The position numbers were made by a program, and so were the translations under genes. Source: Flavobacterium sp. (GTDB taxonomy: Bacteria > Bacteroidota > Bacteroidia > Flavobacteriales > Flavobacteriaceae). From it: a stretch of DNA of 64,000 bases. This document shows positions 35,560-45,013 of the stretch, in pieces. Position 1 is the stretch's first letter, and each line of letters starts with the position of its first letter. The stretch is taken from the NCBI GenBank assembly GCA_029946065.1, contig JAQSDU010000014.1, positions 62,001 through 126,000 on the forward strand, read 5' to 3'. The notes under the pieces are model-generated. The model saw only the letters and a list, made by a program, of their open reading frames with translations, ran no database searches and was not told the origin of the DNA.

Positions 35560-36116
35560 TGCCTACCTATATCGCCTTATTGCGCGGCATCAATGTGAGC
35601 GGTCATAATATGATCAAAATGGAATTGCTGCGTGGTTTTTTAAAAGAATTAGATTTTGAAAATATCACTACGTACATCAATAGCGGGAATATTTTATTTC
35701 AAAGTAAACTGACCGATACTGCAAAACTGGAATTACTTATTCATCAAAAGATAGCCGAAAAATTCGGTTTTTTGATTCCTGTTGTCATCGTGACTTTGGA
35801 GCATTTAAAAACCGTTGCAACCAATAATCCTTTTGCCGAAGTTGAAATTCCAGATCCAACACAGCCTTTTGTGGCATTCTTATCTGATATTCCTTCCCAA
35901 GCAAATATCGCAATTCTCAGCGCAATAGATTTTGGCAGTGATAAATTTCATGTCAGCAATAAAGCCATTTTCCTAATTTATGCCAATGGTGCAGCAGGAA
36001 AAACAAAACTCACAAATGCCTTGTTGGAAAATAGATTGAAAGTTCGTGCCACTTCACGCAATTGGAAAACGGTTCACAAGTTGATTGCTTTGGCGGAGGC
36101 TTATGAAAAACTGTGA
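35559..36116 (+). CDS. DUF1697 family protein
   Basis: The 185-aa protein has the family start MPTYIALLRGINVSGHNMIK and the motif YINSGNILFQS. DUF1697 proteins are small alpha/beta proteins of unknown function, with no signal peptide here. Its ATG overlaps the stop of the EEP gene (TAATG), so its translation is probably coupled. No functional link between the two products is evident. Confidence 0.85.
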   Translation: MPTYIALLRGINVSGHNMIKMELLRGFLKELDFENITTYINSGNILFQSKLTDTAKLELLIHQKIAEKFGFLIPVVIVTLEHLKTVATNNPFAEVEIPDPTQPFVAFLSDIPSQANIAILSAIDFGSDKFHVSNKAIFLIYANGAAGKTKLTNALLENRLKVRATSRNWKTVHKLIALAEAYEKL

Positions 36117-36321
36117 GCAGATTTCAGGTAGCAGACGGCAGGCATATAATACTTAAAGTATGTTAAGCACTATTCTCTTCAAGCTAAATATTGTCAATAC
36201 CAAAACCTGTAAACTCTAAACTGTAAACCCATAACTTATCAATATCCTAAAAATCTCCTCTAAATTTGGAATTATAACATTAAAAGACTTTATTTGAAAG
36301 CAAATACAAAATTTTCAGGCA

Positions 36322-37320
36322 ATGAATACATTCTGTTTAACCGAAATCAACGCCATCCTTAAAGGCGAAATCGTTGGTGCTACCGACAAAAATATTACTG
36401 CCCCGGAACAGCTAGAAATGGCATCGGAAACTGAAATTTCCTTCATCGGAAACAAAAAATACGAAAAGCTATGGCAAGATTCAAAAGCCTGTGTCGCCGT
36501 TGTAAATGAAGACATTACAATTGAACCTGGTGCCAATCGTGCTTTTATAAAAGTTAAAAATGCCGACCTTGCCATGTCGCAGGTTTTGGAGATGTTCGCA
36601 CCGCCAACCCCAGTATTTGAGCAGGATATTCATCCGAATGCCACAATTGACAAATCTGCTGTCATTGGAAAAAATGCTAAAATACACGCCGGATGTTATA
36701 TCGGTCCGAATGTGAAAATTGGCGATAACGTTACTATATATCCCAACGTCACTATTCTCGATGAATGTTCAATTGGCAGCGGTACCATCATTTGGTCGGG
36801 CGCTGTGATTCGCGAACGCTGTCATATCGGAAATGATTGCATACTACACCCCAATTGTTCTATAGGTGCCGATGGCTTTGGTTTTAGGCCTTGTGCAGAA
36901 CGAGGTTTGGTAAAAATTCCGCAAATCGGGAACGTAATTATCGGCAATCGTGTTGAAATTGGTGCCAATTCTTGTGTTGATCGTGGTAAATTCAGTTCGA
37001 CTGTTTTAGGCGACGGCTGTAAGATTGACAATCTTGTGCAAATCGGGCACAACAGTAAACTCGGCATGTTCTGCATCATGGCTGGAAATAGCGGATTGGC
37101 GGGTTCTGTAACCTTGGGTAATGGCGTAATTATTGGCGGAAGTGCTTCCATAAAAGACCACACGACTATCGGCGACGGTGCTATTGTTGGCGCCGGATCT
37201 GGCGTGACAGGCGATATTCCTGCTGGAAAAACCATGTTGGGTTATCCTGCGGTTGAAGCTCGTGATGCATTGAAACAATGGGCAATCCTAAAAAGATTAG
37301 TGCGCGATTCTTGTAAATAG
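36322..37320 (+). CDS. lpxD: UDP-3-O-acylglucosamine N-acyltransferase
   Basis: The 332-aa protein adds the second acyl chain in lipid A synthesis, using acyl-ACP. The N-terminal domain (residues 1-100) binds the uridine part; the rest is a left-handed beta-helix of hexapeptide repeats (IGKNAKIHAGCYIGPNVKIG, then IGNRVEIGANSCVDRGKF). The catalytic His is in LVQIGHNSKLG. The length is normal. It is unusual only in being alone, without lpxC/lpxA/fabZ next to it. A TAAATTTG element at 36261-36268 may be its -7 box. Confidence 0.93.
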   Translation: MNTFCLTEINAILKGEIVGATDKNITAPEQLEMASETEISFIGNKKYEKLWQDSKACVAVVNEDITIEPGANRAFIKVKNADLAMSQVLEMFAPPTPVFEQDIHPNATIDKSAVIGKNAKIHAGCYIGPNVKIGDNVTIYPNVTILDECSIGSGTIIWSGAVIRERCHIGNDCILHPNCSIGADGFGFRPCAERGLVKIPQIGNVIIGNRVEIGANSCVDRGKFSSTVLGDGCKIDNLVQIGHNSKLGMFCIMAGNSGLAGSVTLGNGVIIGGSASIKDHTTIGDGAIVGAGSGVTGDIPAGKTMLGYPAVEARDALKQWAILKRLVRDSCK

Positions 37321-37342
37321 TTGACGTGATTTTTCTGTTGCT

Positions 37343-37374
37343 TCGCAAAATTTTTACGCAAAGATGCAAAGCGG
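37343..37374. repeat. Short CGCAAAG-type repeat
   Basis: TTCGCAAAA, ACGCAAAG and TGCAAAGCGG follow each other right after lpxD. It belongs to the dispersed CGCAAAG family seen at other gene ends in the window. Confidence 0.4.
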
Positions 37375-37550
37375 ATGCTGTACCGGCGGATGTAAAATAG
37401 TTATCTAAAATCCGTCGATTAACGGAAACAGTTGGAACGATATAACCGCTAATTTAAATTTCACCGGAAATAAAATTACAAGCTTCGAAAGGAACTTGTT
37501 GAGTAGAAACAAAGCTTTTAGGTAAGATAGTTTAACGTCAAATCGATGAA

Positions 37551-37943
37551 ATGAAATACTTAATCTTAGTGTCAATTCTGTTTTTTTCTTGTTCTGAAAA
37601 ACCCATAAAAAAGCCTGAAAATTTCAACGAAAAAGTTGTTGATTTTGTAATCGAAAATGCTGATGATAAGTTTATTGAAATTTCGGAATTATATGATTCA
37701 TTGACAACGAATATCCCCGAAGACAAGGATGAAAAAATTATACTCGTTCAAATTCTAAAAAAGAAAGGTTTTAAAATTGTAAATTATGGACGTGGAAATT
37801 TTCCTCCATTAGGCGCCAGAATTATTGATGTTACTTTAAAAAATAAAAATTGTGAATGCGTAGTAGATAAGATATACTATCTAACCATTTCTGACTCACT
37901 TTATGAAATGCGAGAAAATATAAAATGCAAAACGATCCGATAA
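37551..37943 (+). CDS. Small lipoprotein of unknown function (130 aa)
   Basis: The protein begins with a lipoprotein signal (MKYLILVSILFFSCSEKP), so the mature chain starts with a lipidated Cys at residue 14. The rest is mixed alpha/beta with Lys-rich patches and three cysteines near the C-terminus (NCECVVD and IKCKTI). No known domain recognised. It is followed by a clear terminator and is probably a single gene. Its AT-rich codon use is like its neighbours. Confidence 0.6.
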   Translation: MKYLILVSILFFSCSEKPIKKPENFNEKVVDFVIENADDKFIEISELYDSLTTNIPEDKDEKIILVQILKKKGFKIVNYGRGNFPPLGARIIDVTLKNKNCECVVDKIYYLTISDSLYEMRENIKCKTIR

Positions 37944-37962
37944 TAATGGTTCCGATTACTAC

Positions 37963-37992
37963 AAAAAAATCCGCTAACAAAGCGGATTTTCT
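37963..37992. terminator. Bidirectional terminator
   Basis: AAAATCCGCT (37966-37975), loop AACAA and AGCGGATTTT (37981-37990) form a perfect hairpin with A-run and T-rich flanks. It lies between the convergent lipoprotein and phosphate transporter genes. Confidence 0.7.
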
Positions 37993-38009
37993 ATTATATC
38001 AATGTTTCA

Positions 38010-39278
38010 TTAAAGAAACAAATTTAATATCCAATAAATCAAAGCGGCCAATAAAGCAGAAATCGGAATCGTTAAAACCCAAGCCCAAATCAAACTTACC
38101 GTAACACCCCAACGAACGGCAGAAACCCTTTTCGTCAAACCTACACCAATAATAGAACCTGTAATGGTATGTGTAGTACTCACAGGAATCTTCAAATGCT
38201 CGGTAAAATATAGTGTTAATGCACCCGCAGTCTCGGCAGCAACGCCCTCAAATGAAGTTACTTTTGTGATTTTTGAACCCATCGTCTTAACGATTTTCCA
38301 ACCACCACTCAAAGTTCCAGCAGCAATTGAAGAATAACAAGCTAGCGGAATCCATTGCGGCATATGACCGGCATCATCATCCTTTGGCAAAATCACGTTG
38401 AGCCATTCCGGCATAACTTCTTGTCCGCTAGTATGTATGTAAACCGCTACGGCAGCGGCGATAATTCCCATTACTTTCTGCGAATCATTTCCACCATGTC
38501 CTAAGCTGAAAGCCGCAGAGGAAAGCAATTGCATCTTTTTAAGCCAATATTCAGACTGGCTGTGGTTCAATCTGCTAAAAAGCAAACAGAACATGCTTAC
38601 CGACAATATAATAAAACCGATTAAGAACCATTTTATATTATGCGATTCAAAAGCAACACTCCAGAAATGGGAGTCGAAACGTGGTTTTTCGATTTCGTAT
38701 TTGACTTGGCTTTCTATAAACCAAACGGTCAACGCCATAAAGGCAATTGTAAATATTTTTGGGCCGACACTTTTTCGTGAAGCGTTCAATAACCAAATAG
38801 AAATTAGGTAAGAAGCCAACGCACCTAATAAAGGCGCCAGTACAATAAAAGCAATAATAATCAATACGCCCGATGGCAAACCGCCATCTTTCCCGGCAGC
38901 ATACCAGTTAACAACGCCAAATCCAGCATGAGCTATCGCAGCACCTGCAAAACCACCAATCAAAGTATGAGAAGAACTAGATGGAATTCCTTGCCACCAT
39001 GTGAATAGATTCCAAATGATTGCGGCAATAACACCAGCAAGTATTACCACAAGATTGATGTCCATTGTATGCGCCGTTTTTGCAACCGTATCTGCAACAC
39101 CGAAACCAAAAACCCAATAGGCTAGAAAATTAAAGAAAGCCGCCCAAAGTACTGCTTGGAAAGGTGTTAATACTTTGGTAGCCACAACCGTTGCAATAGC
39201 ATTTGCTGCATCGTGAAAACCGTTGATGTAATCAAAGATCAGCGCTAAAACTATAATAACTATAAGGAGTGTAAACAT
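38010..39278 (-). CDS. pit: Inorganic phosphate transporter, PiT family
   Basis: The 422-aa protein is a low-affinity phosphate permease of the inner membrane driven by ions. It shows the duplicated PiT signature: FDYINGFHDAANAIATVVATK near the start, and SLGHGGNDSQKVMGIIAAA later. Two groups of hydrophobic helices flank a central loop, and HTITGSIIGVGLTKR lies near the end. The gene starts 9 bases after the DUF47 stop, forming the common DUF47-pit operon. No phosphate-starvation box was recognised. Confidence 0.93.
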   Translation of the reverse strand: MFTLLIVIIVLALIFDYINGFHDAANAIATVVATKVLTPFQAVLWAAFFNFLAYWVFGFGVADTVAKTAHTMDINLVVILAGVIAAIIWNLFTWWQGIPSSSSHTLIGGFAGAAIAHAGFGVVNWYAAGKDGGLPSGVLIIIAFIVLAPLLGALASYLISIWLLNASRKSVGPKIFTIAFMALTVWFIESQVKYEIEKPRFDSHFWSVAFESHNIKWFLIGFIILSVSMFCLLFSRLNHSQSEYWLKKMQLLSSAAFSLGHGGNDSQKVMGIIAAAVAVYIHTSGQEVMPEWLNVILPKDDDAGHMPQWIPLACYSSIAAGTLSGGWKIVKTMGSKITKVTSFEGVAAETAGALTLYFTEHLKIPVSTTHTITGSIIGVGLTKRVSAVRWGVTVSLIWAWVLTIPISALLAALIYWILNLFL

Positions 39279-39287
39279 GAACTTGGT

Positions 39288-39932
39288 TTAAGAATGTTTT
39301 ACTGCGATAGATTCCAAAACATTGGAAGCACTTTTACATTTGTCGGCTGCAGATTCCAATACCGATAATACTTCCTTGTAAATAAGAATTTTCTTCGCAT
39401 CGCTTTCATTTTCGAACAGATCGGCTACCGCTTTATCATAAACGGTATCAGATTTATTTTCAAGCTTATTGATACGGTTACAAGCATCTGTAATTTTCTT
39501 GATTTTTTTAAGGTCACGCAACTCATGAACCGCAATGTCTATATTCTGACACGCTTCAAGATTGATTTCTGTTAGTTTACGAATAGATTTTGTGATTTTA
39601 TCAACGTGGTACAAGCGCATTCTGCTTGCTGCTCCGTGCAAATTTCCGGCAATATTATCAATGGCAGTAATTAACGAATAGATATCCTCACGATCAAATG
39701 GTGTGATAAAGTTACTGCTTAATTCCAAATTAGTCTGGCGTGTAATATCTTCTCCAATCTGTTCAAATTCTTCAATCTTCTGAAACAACGCAGGCCTTTC
39801 ATTTGCTGGAAGGTTAACCACTTCATGAAGGGTTGTCGCCATTAATATGAGGTTACTTGTGGCTTGTTCAAATAATGGAAAGAATTTTTTATCTTTCGGA
39901 ACTAAAAACTGAAAAAAGGTATTAATAGTCAT
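39288..39932 (-). CDS. DUF47 family PiT accessory protein
   Basis: The 214-aa protein is helical and PhoU-like (DUF47), with FFPLFEQATSNLILMATTLH near the start and FITPFDREDIYSLITAIDNI in the middle. Members are cytoplasmic and regulate or assist the PiT permease encoded next. The order DUF47-pit with a 9-base gap is the standard arrangement. Confidence 0.92.
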   Translation of the reverse strand: MTINTFFQFLVPKDKKFFPLFEQATSNLILMATTLHEVVNLPANERPALFQKIEEFEQIGEDITRQTNLELSSNFITPFDREDIYSLITAIDNIAGNLHGAASRMRLYHVDKITKSIRKLTEINLEACQNIDIAVHELRDLKKIKKITDACNRINKLENKSDTVYDKAVADLFENESDAKKILIYKEVLSVLESAADKCKSASNVLESIAVKHS

Positions 39933-40029
39933 AGGTTCTTGTTTTTAACAAGGCAAAGGTATTCTGCCAATGTTAAGTGAATGTTAAGTTAATGTCAATT
40001 GCTATATTCAACAAACCACTATTTCATTA

Positions 40030-40052
40030 AAAAACCGACACGAAGTCGGCTT
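40030..40052 (-). terminator. Terminator of the lysine-rich protein gene
   Basis: On the minus strand, GCCGAC-TTCGT-GTCGGT is followed by a T-run. It starts about 10 bases after the stop of the lysine-rich gene. Confidence 0.6.
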
Positions 40053-40062
40053 AATAATGTTA

Positions 40063-40479
40063 CTATTTTTTCTTCTTTTTGGCTTTCGCTTTCTTCTCTT
40101 TTTCTTTAGCCTTTGCTTTCTTCTCTTTTTCTTTAGCTTTTGCCTTTTCTTTTGCTTTTTTAACCTTCTCTTTTTCTTTTGCTTTCGCTTTTTTGGCTTT
40201 TTCTTTAGCTTTCTCCTTCGCCTTTTTCTCTTTTTCCTTCATCTTCTTCGCTTTTTTGTTTTTGTGCCTTTTATCCTTTTTAGGAGCTTCATTTAAAACC
40301 GGTTCTGGATTTTCAGCAGCGTTATCCTGATGCACTTCAGGGCTATCATTGATAGCTTCTTCAGTTATTTCTTCAGTTACTTCTTCTTGAATTTCAAGAA
40401 TTTCCGGTGCTTCGTTTGGTACTTCTGTTTCCGGATTTTCAACAACATTCTCAATAGTTTTTGATACAGTTCTCCTCAT
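40063..40479 (-). CDS. Charge-segregated lysine-rich protein
   Basis: The 138-aa protein is split in two. Residues 1-66 are acidic (EVPNEAPEILEIQEEVTEEI and similar). Residues 67-138 are almost only Lys, Ala and Glu in repeats of KAKEKEKK type, ending in five lysines. The C-terminal half looks like a single alpha-helix or a histone H1/Alba-like DNA-binding tail. I know no exact family, and low-complexity genes are hard to judge; the ATG, terminator and lack of stop in this frame support expression. A DNA- or RNA-binding role is inference. Confidence 0.6.
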   Translation of the reverse strand: MRRTVSKTIENVVENPETEVPNEAPEILEIQEEVTEEITEEAINDSPEVHQDNAAENPEPVLNEAPKKDKRHKNKKAKKMKEKEKKAKEKAKEKAKKAKAKEKEKVKKAKEKAKAKEKEKKAKAKEKEKKAKAKKKKK

Positions 40480-40796
40480 AATTACTGTTTTATTTTCTTT
40501 ATTTGTAAAAAATCAATTATAAAATATTTTCTTATCAAAGTAAATATAGTCATTATATGTTTTCGCCAATGTTAAGTTTTCGTTTGGCAATAACTTACTG
40601 TGTCTATTGCCAACACAACTAATTTATTATCAATGCTTATATCAATTATGATGTTCGAAAAATTATGCCTCTTTGGTGAAAATTAACGCAAAACAACATT
40701 TCGAAAAAAACACATAAAAACTTCTTTCCTTTTTTATTGCAATCGTTTTCGTATTTTAGCAATCCTTAATTAAAGCATAAAAATCACCAATTACCA
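40480..40796. other. Divergent intergenic region
   Basis: The 317 bases between the divergent lysine-rich gene and the carboxylase gene hold a 9-bp inverted repeat TTGGCAATA (40584-40592) / TATTGCCAA (40605-40613) with a 12-base loop. It could be an operator. No gene was seen. Confidence 0.45.
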
Positions 40797-42425
40797 ATGG
40801 ACATTAACTTCAACAAAAACGAAGACCACAATAAGCTTTTAGTAACTGATTTAAAGCAGCGTTTTGCAAAAGTAAGACTCGGCGGCGGAGAAAAACGCAT
40901 CGAAAAACTTCACGCTGAGGGCAAAATGACGGCGCGCGAAAGAATCGATTATCTTTTAGATGAAAAGGCCAAAAGCATTGAAATCGGTGCTTTCGTTGGC
41001 GATGGGATGTATGCCGAACACGGCGGATGCCCATCTGGTGGCGTTGTCGTGAAAATTGGTTATATCAAAGGAAAACAATGCATCGTCGTTGCGAATGATG
41101 CGACTGTAAAAGCCGGTGCCTGGTTTCCAATTACCGGAAAGAAAAACCTCCGTGCTCAGGAAATCGCAATGGAAAACCGTTTACCTATTATATATCTTGT
41201 TGACAGTGCAGGTGTTTATTTGCCTTTACAAGATGAAATTTTTCCGGATAAAGAACATTTCGGGCGTATTTTTCGCAACAATGCAATAATGAGCAGCCTC
41301 GGTATCACACAAATTGCAGCGGTTATGGGAAGCTGCGTCGCTGGAGGTGCCTACTTGCCTATAATGAGCGACGAAGCGTTGATCGTCGATAAAACGGGAA
41401 GCATTTTCCTCGCGGGAAGTTATCTGGTGAAAGCGGCTATCGGCGAAAGCATAGACAACGAAACGTTAGGCGGTGCAACGACACACTGTGAAATATCCGG
41501 AGTGACCGATTATAAAGCCAAAGACGATAAAGATGCACTTGATAAAATCAAGAATATCGTTTCCAAAATAGGCGATTTTGACAAAGCGGGATTCAACCGT
41601 GAGAAATCTGTAAAACCAGCAATGGACGAAAAGGAAATATACGGCATTCTTCCAAAAGCCAGAAATGAGCAATATGATATGATGGAAATCATCAACCGTT
41701 TGGTGGACAATTCAGAATTTGAAGCTTATAAAGACGGTTATGGACAAACCGTTATCACAGGATACGCCAGAATCGATGGTTGGGCTGTTGGAATTGTAGC
41801 AAACCAACGCAAAGTCGTTAAATCTAAAAAAGGAGAAATGCAGTTCGGTGGCGTAATTTATTCCGATTCGGCAGATAAGGCAACGCGTTTTATCGCCAAC
41901 TGCAACCAGAAGAAAATCCCGTTAGTTTTCGTACAAGATGTCACTGGATTTATGGTCGGCAGCAAATCCGAACACGGCGGTATTATAAAGGACGGTGCCA
42001 AAATGGTCAACGCGGTAAGTAATTCTGTAGTTCCAAAATTCACTGTAATCGTTGGAAATTCTTATGGTGCTGGCAATTATGCGATGTGTGGAAAAGCTTA
42101 CGACCCAAGGCTGATCTTCGCTTGGCCAAGTGCAGAACTCGCTGTTATGGGCGGAACGCAAGCCGCAAAAGTACTGGTACAAATTGAAGCTTCCTCGCTT
42201 AAAGCAAAAGGAGAAATCGTCGATGAGCAGAAAGAAAAAGAATTATTCGACAAGATAAAAGCACGTTATGATGCACAAGTTTCGCCATATTATGCAGCTT
42301 CAAGACTATGGACAGACGCCATTATAGACCCGCTTGAAACCAGAACTTGGATTTCTATAGGTATCGAAGCAGCAAACCATGCGCCAATTGAGAAAAAATT
42401 TAATTTGGGTGTGATTCAGGTTTGA
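40797..42425 (+). CDS. Acyl-CoA carboxylase beta subunit (carboxyltransferase)
   Basis: The 542-aa protein is a biotin-dependent carboxyltransferase that moves CO2 from carboxybiotin to an acyl-CoA. It has the duplicated crotonase fold: ARERIDYLLDE at the start, YLVDSAGVYLPLQDEIFPDK, GSCVAGGAYLPIMSDE in the N-half and VGNSYGAGNYAMCGKAYDP, WPSAELAVMGGTQAAKVL in the C-half. The last two motifs and the length resemble methylcrotonyl-CoA or propionyl-CoA carboxylase beta chains. No alpha subunit with biotin carboxylase is adjacent. Substrate is undecided. Confidence 0.85.
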   Translation: MDINFNKNEDHNKLLVTDLKQRFAKVRLGGGEKRIEKLHAEGKMTARERIDYLLDEKAKSIEIGAFVGDGMYAEHGGCPSGGVVVKIGYIKGKQCIVVANDATVKAGAWFPITGKKNLRAQEIAMENRLPIIYLVDSAGVYLPLQDEIFPDKEHFGRIFRNNAIMSSLGITQIAAVMGSCVAGGAYLPIMSDEALIVDKTGSIFLAGSYLVKAAIGESIDNETLGGATTHCEISGVTDYKAKDDKDALDKIKNIVSKIGDFDKAGFNREKSVKPAMDEKEIYGILPKARNEQYDMMEIINRLVDNSEFEAYKDGYGQTVITGYARIDGWAVGIVANQRKVVKSKKGEMQFGGVIYSDSADKATRFIANCNQKKIPLVFVQDVTGFMVGSKSEHGGIIKDGAKMVNAVSNSVVPKFTVIVGNSYGAGNYAMCGKAYDPRLIFAWPSAELAVMGGTQAAKVLVQIEASSLKAKGEIVDEQKEKELFDKIKARYDAQVSPYYAASRLWTDAIIDPLETRTWISIGIEAANHAPIEKKFNLGVIQV

Positions 42426-42567
42426 TACATTGCACAAGTTACAAGGATTGTCGCTGTTTTCATAAATTATAAATCTGTAAAAAATCGTCAGCACTGTCTA
42501 ATCTGTGTGTCATTCAAAACAAATTAATCCATTTTTTACTTAGATTTGTTTCAAATCATTTTTAGGT

Positions 42568-44178
42568 ATGAAAAACTTTTGCCTTTTTCTCTTATGCTTC
42601 TTATTCCAACACCTTACCGCACAGGAAACTTTTAGTCGAAAAGATTCTTTGATGGGAAGCCTTCGCTCCGAACGAACTTGCTATGATGTTTTGCATTACG
42701 ACCTTAATATTAAGGTAGAACCCGACAAGAAATTCATTAGCGGTTATAACGAAATAAGTTTTAAAACGGTTGCCAATACCTCCAAAATTCAAATCGACTT
42801 ATTCAAAAACATGAAAGTTGACAGCATCGTGTGGAACAAACAAAAGCTCATTTTTTCAAGAGAATTTAATGCTGTCTTTGTAGAATTTCCATCCATATTG
42901 AAAGAAGGTGCCCAACAAAAGGTTCGCTTTTACTACTCAGGAAATCCAATAATTGCCAAAAGGGCACCGTGGGATGGCGGATTCGTTTATAGAACCGACA
43001 GTAACGGAAAACCTTTTATAGGTGTTGCCGTACAAGGCACTGGTGCCAGTTTATGGTATCCTGTAAAAGATTCCCAGACCGACGAACCTGACAATGGTGC
43101 AACGATAAAAATTGCTGTTCCAACCGGATTGATGGATGTTTCCAACGGTCGCTTTAAAGGTTCGGAAGATCTAAAAAATGGATTTACCCGTTGGGATTGG
43201 GAAATTGTAAATCCGATCAACACCTATAATATTACTTTAAACATTGGCGATTACGTGCATTTTGGCGAAAACTACAAAGGCCTCGATCTCGATTATTATG
43301 TACTTCGTGAAAACGAATCAAAAGCAAAAAAACAATTTGAGCAGGTAAAACCGATGATGGATTGTTACCAATCGAAATTCGGTCCATATCCTTTTCCAGA
43401 AGACGGCTTCAAACTCATAGAGACTTCCTATCTGGGTATGGAACACCAAAGTGCTGTCGCATATGGAAATCATTACCAGAATGGCTATCTCGGCAGCAGC
43501 CTTTCGTCAGACCAGATTGGAATGTCTTTCGATTATATTATCATCCACGAAAGTGGGCATGAATGGTTTGGCAACAGCATCACTTCTAAAGATATCGCCG
43601 ACATGTGGATCCACGAAGGATTTACTTGCTATACCGAATCTGTTTACGTTGAATGTCTTTATGGTTACCAAAAAGGCCAGGATTACATCAACGGATTGAA
43701 ACGAAATATTGAAAACGACCGCCCAATTATTGGCAATTACGGCGTTGGCAATGAAGGTTCAGGCGATATGTATCCGAAAGGTGCTTTAATGCTAAATACC
43801 CTCAGAAGTATTATTAATGACGATACAAAATGGTGGAAAATAATTCTGGATTATTCGAATACTTTCCGTCATAAAATTATTGATACAGAAACTGTAATTG
43901 CATTTTTCAATAAAGAAAGTAGCTTGAATTTAACACCTATTTTCAATCAATATTTAAAACATACCGCTTTTCCGGTCCTCGAAATCCAATACAAGGAACC
44001 CTATTTTGAATACCGATGGAAGGCAGACGAACCCGGATTTAATATGCCTGTTGATGTCAGAACACATGATAAAATTAGAAGACTAAACCCAACAACCGAA
44101 TGGCAGACTTCCACCTTTTCTGGAAAAGAGCTTGATGTGCTTACAAAAAAGTTTCTTATTGAATTTAAATATTTGTAA
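42568..44178 (+). CDS. Secreted M1 family aminopeptidase
   Basis: The 536-aa protein has a signal peptide (ending in LTAQ). The zinc site is IIHESGHEWFGNS, followed after 18 residues by the third ligand Glu in IHEGFTCY, the classical HExxH-18-E. The exopeptidase motif is present in a modified form (YLGMEHQSAVAYG instead of GAMEN). It lacks the long C-terminal helical domain of many M1 enzymes. It should trim peptides in the periplasm or outside. Confidence 0.9.
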   Translation: MKNFCLFLLCFLFQHLTAQETFSRKDSLMGSLRSERTCYDVLHYDLNIKVEPDKKFISGYNEISFKTVANTSKIQIDLFKNMKVDSIVWNKQKLIFSREFNAVFVEFPSILKEGAQQKVRFYYSGNPIIAKRAPWDGGFVYRTDSNGKPFIGVAVQGTGASLWYPVKDSQTDEPDNGATIKIAVPTGLMDVSNGRFKGSEDLKNGFTRWDWEIVNPINTYNITLNIGDYVHFGENYKGLDLDYYVLRENESKAKKQFEQVKPMMDCYQSKFGPYPFPEDGFKLIETSYLGMEHQSAVAYGNHYQNGYLGSSLSSDQIGMSFDYIIIHESGHEWFGNSITSKDIADMWIHEGFTCYTESVYVECLYGYQKGQDYINGLKRNIENDRPIIGNYGVGNEGSGDMYPKGALMLNTLRSIINDDTKWWKIILDYSNTFRHKIIDTETVIAFFNKESSLNLTPIFNQYLKHTAFPVLEIQYKEPYFEYRWKADEPGFNMPVDVRTHDKIRRLNPTTEWQTSTFSGKELDVLTKKFLIEFKYL

Positions 44179-44371
44179 GTTTTTCCTATATTTCATATCC
44201 CATTTTTCTTTGCGACTAAAAATCAATCTTATCAAAAAACAAACAACGCTTCAATCTTTCAGTCGTTATCTAAATATTTATTATAGTTAATAAATTCTTG
44301 ATAAGTATGTTGGAAATCGTTACGTTCAGAAAATCACCAACTCATTTATTTCGTAATTTTAAAAGAAAAAA

Positions 44372-44773
44372 ATGAATACGAGAGACCAATTTATCAGCGA
44401 TTTCAGAGGCGAAATGATTGGAACGGTAAATGCACAATCTTCTGCCGACGAATTTTTCCAAAACCAAACCTTACGACCGATTTTAAAATTACAGAACGAT
44501 TTGTTCCTGGAAGTATTTCGGAATTACATCGCCAAAAGTAAAACCGATTTTTATAATTTCAATGTTGACAAGAAGTTGCATTTTATCGAAAATAGTATTC
44601 AGCGCGACATCAAATTTCGGAATTCCTTGAAAGGAATCGTGATTGGATTATTTACAATCGATGAATATAGTACTTACATCAAAAACTCCTCAGATTTAAA
44701 CAAACGGATGATGTCAATGTTAATTGAAAGACTCAAAAACCAAGTACAATTGTTTGAAATGAGTTATAAATAG
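44372..44773 (+). CDS. Conserved flavobacterial protein of unknown function (133 aa)
   Basis: The protein is helical and cytoplasmic, without signal peptide. From memory, close relatives exist in many Flavobacterium genomes and some carry the label glyoxalase. I see none of the metal-binding or fold features of glyoxalases, so that label should not be trusted. The core motif is LRPILKLQNDLFLEVFRNYI, then RDIKFRNSLKGIVIGLFTI. It is a single gene with a terminator after it. Confidence 0.65.
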   Translation: MNTRDQFISDFRGEMIGTVNAQSSADEFFQNQTLRPILKLQNDLFLEVFRNYIAKSKTDFYNFNVDKKLHFIENSIQRDIKFRNSLKGIVIGLFTIDEYSTYIKNSSDLNKRMMSMLIERLKNQVQLFEMSYK

Positions 44774-44798
44774 GAAGCTTTGAGGCTTCTTTTTTTAT
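44772..44798 (+). terminator. Terminator
   Basis: GAAGC and GCTTC arms around a short loop are followed by a seven-base T-run. Confidence 0.6.
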
Positions 44799-45013
44799 TT
44801 ATCCTAATTTATGGACAAAAATTCAAATAATAATCACAAGAATCCGATTTTAAATTTTGCCGAAATTCTAATGAAAGCTTGATTTTAAAGCATTAATTAT
44901 TATTTTGTTAATATTTATAAGTTAATCCAAACATTACGATAATTATTATTCAAAAGTGAGATAAAACAGGCAATTCTTGTTTATTTTTATTATAATTGTT
45001 TAAAAATAAATAC

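Noticed and set aside
40057..40330. Phenylalanine-rich open frames on the plus strand
   Set aside because: They are the antisense of the lysine-rich repeat gene; the Phe runs come from complementing AAG/AAA codons.
44372..44773. Glyoxalase
   Set aside because: Some relatives carry this name, but the sequence has no glyoxalase metal ligands or fold pattern.
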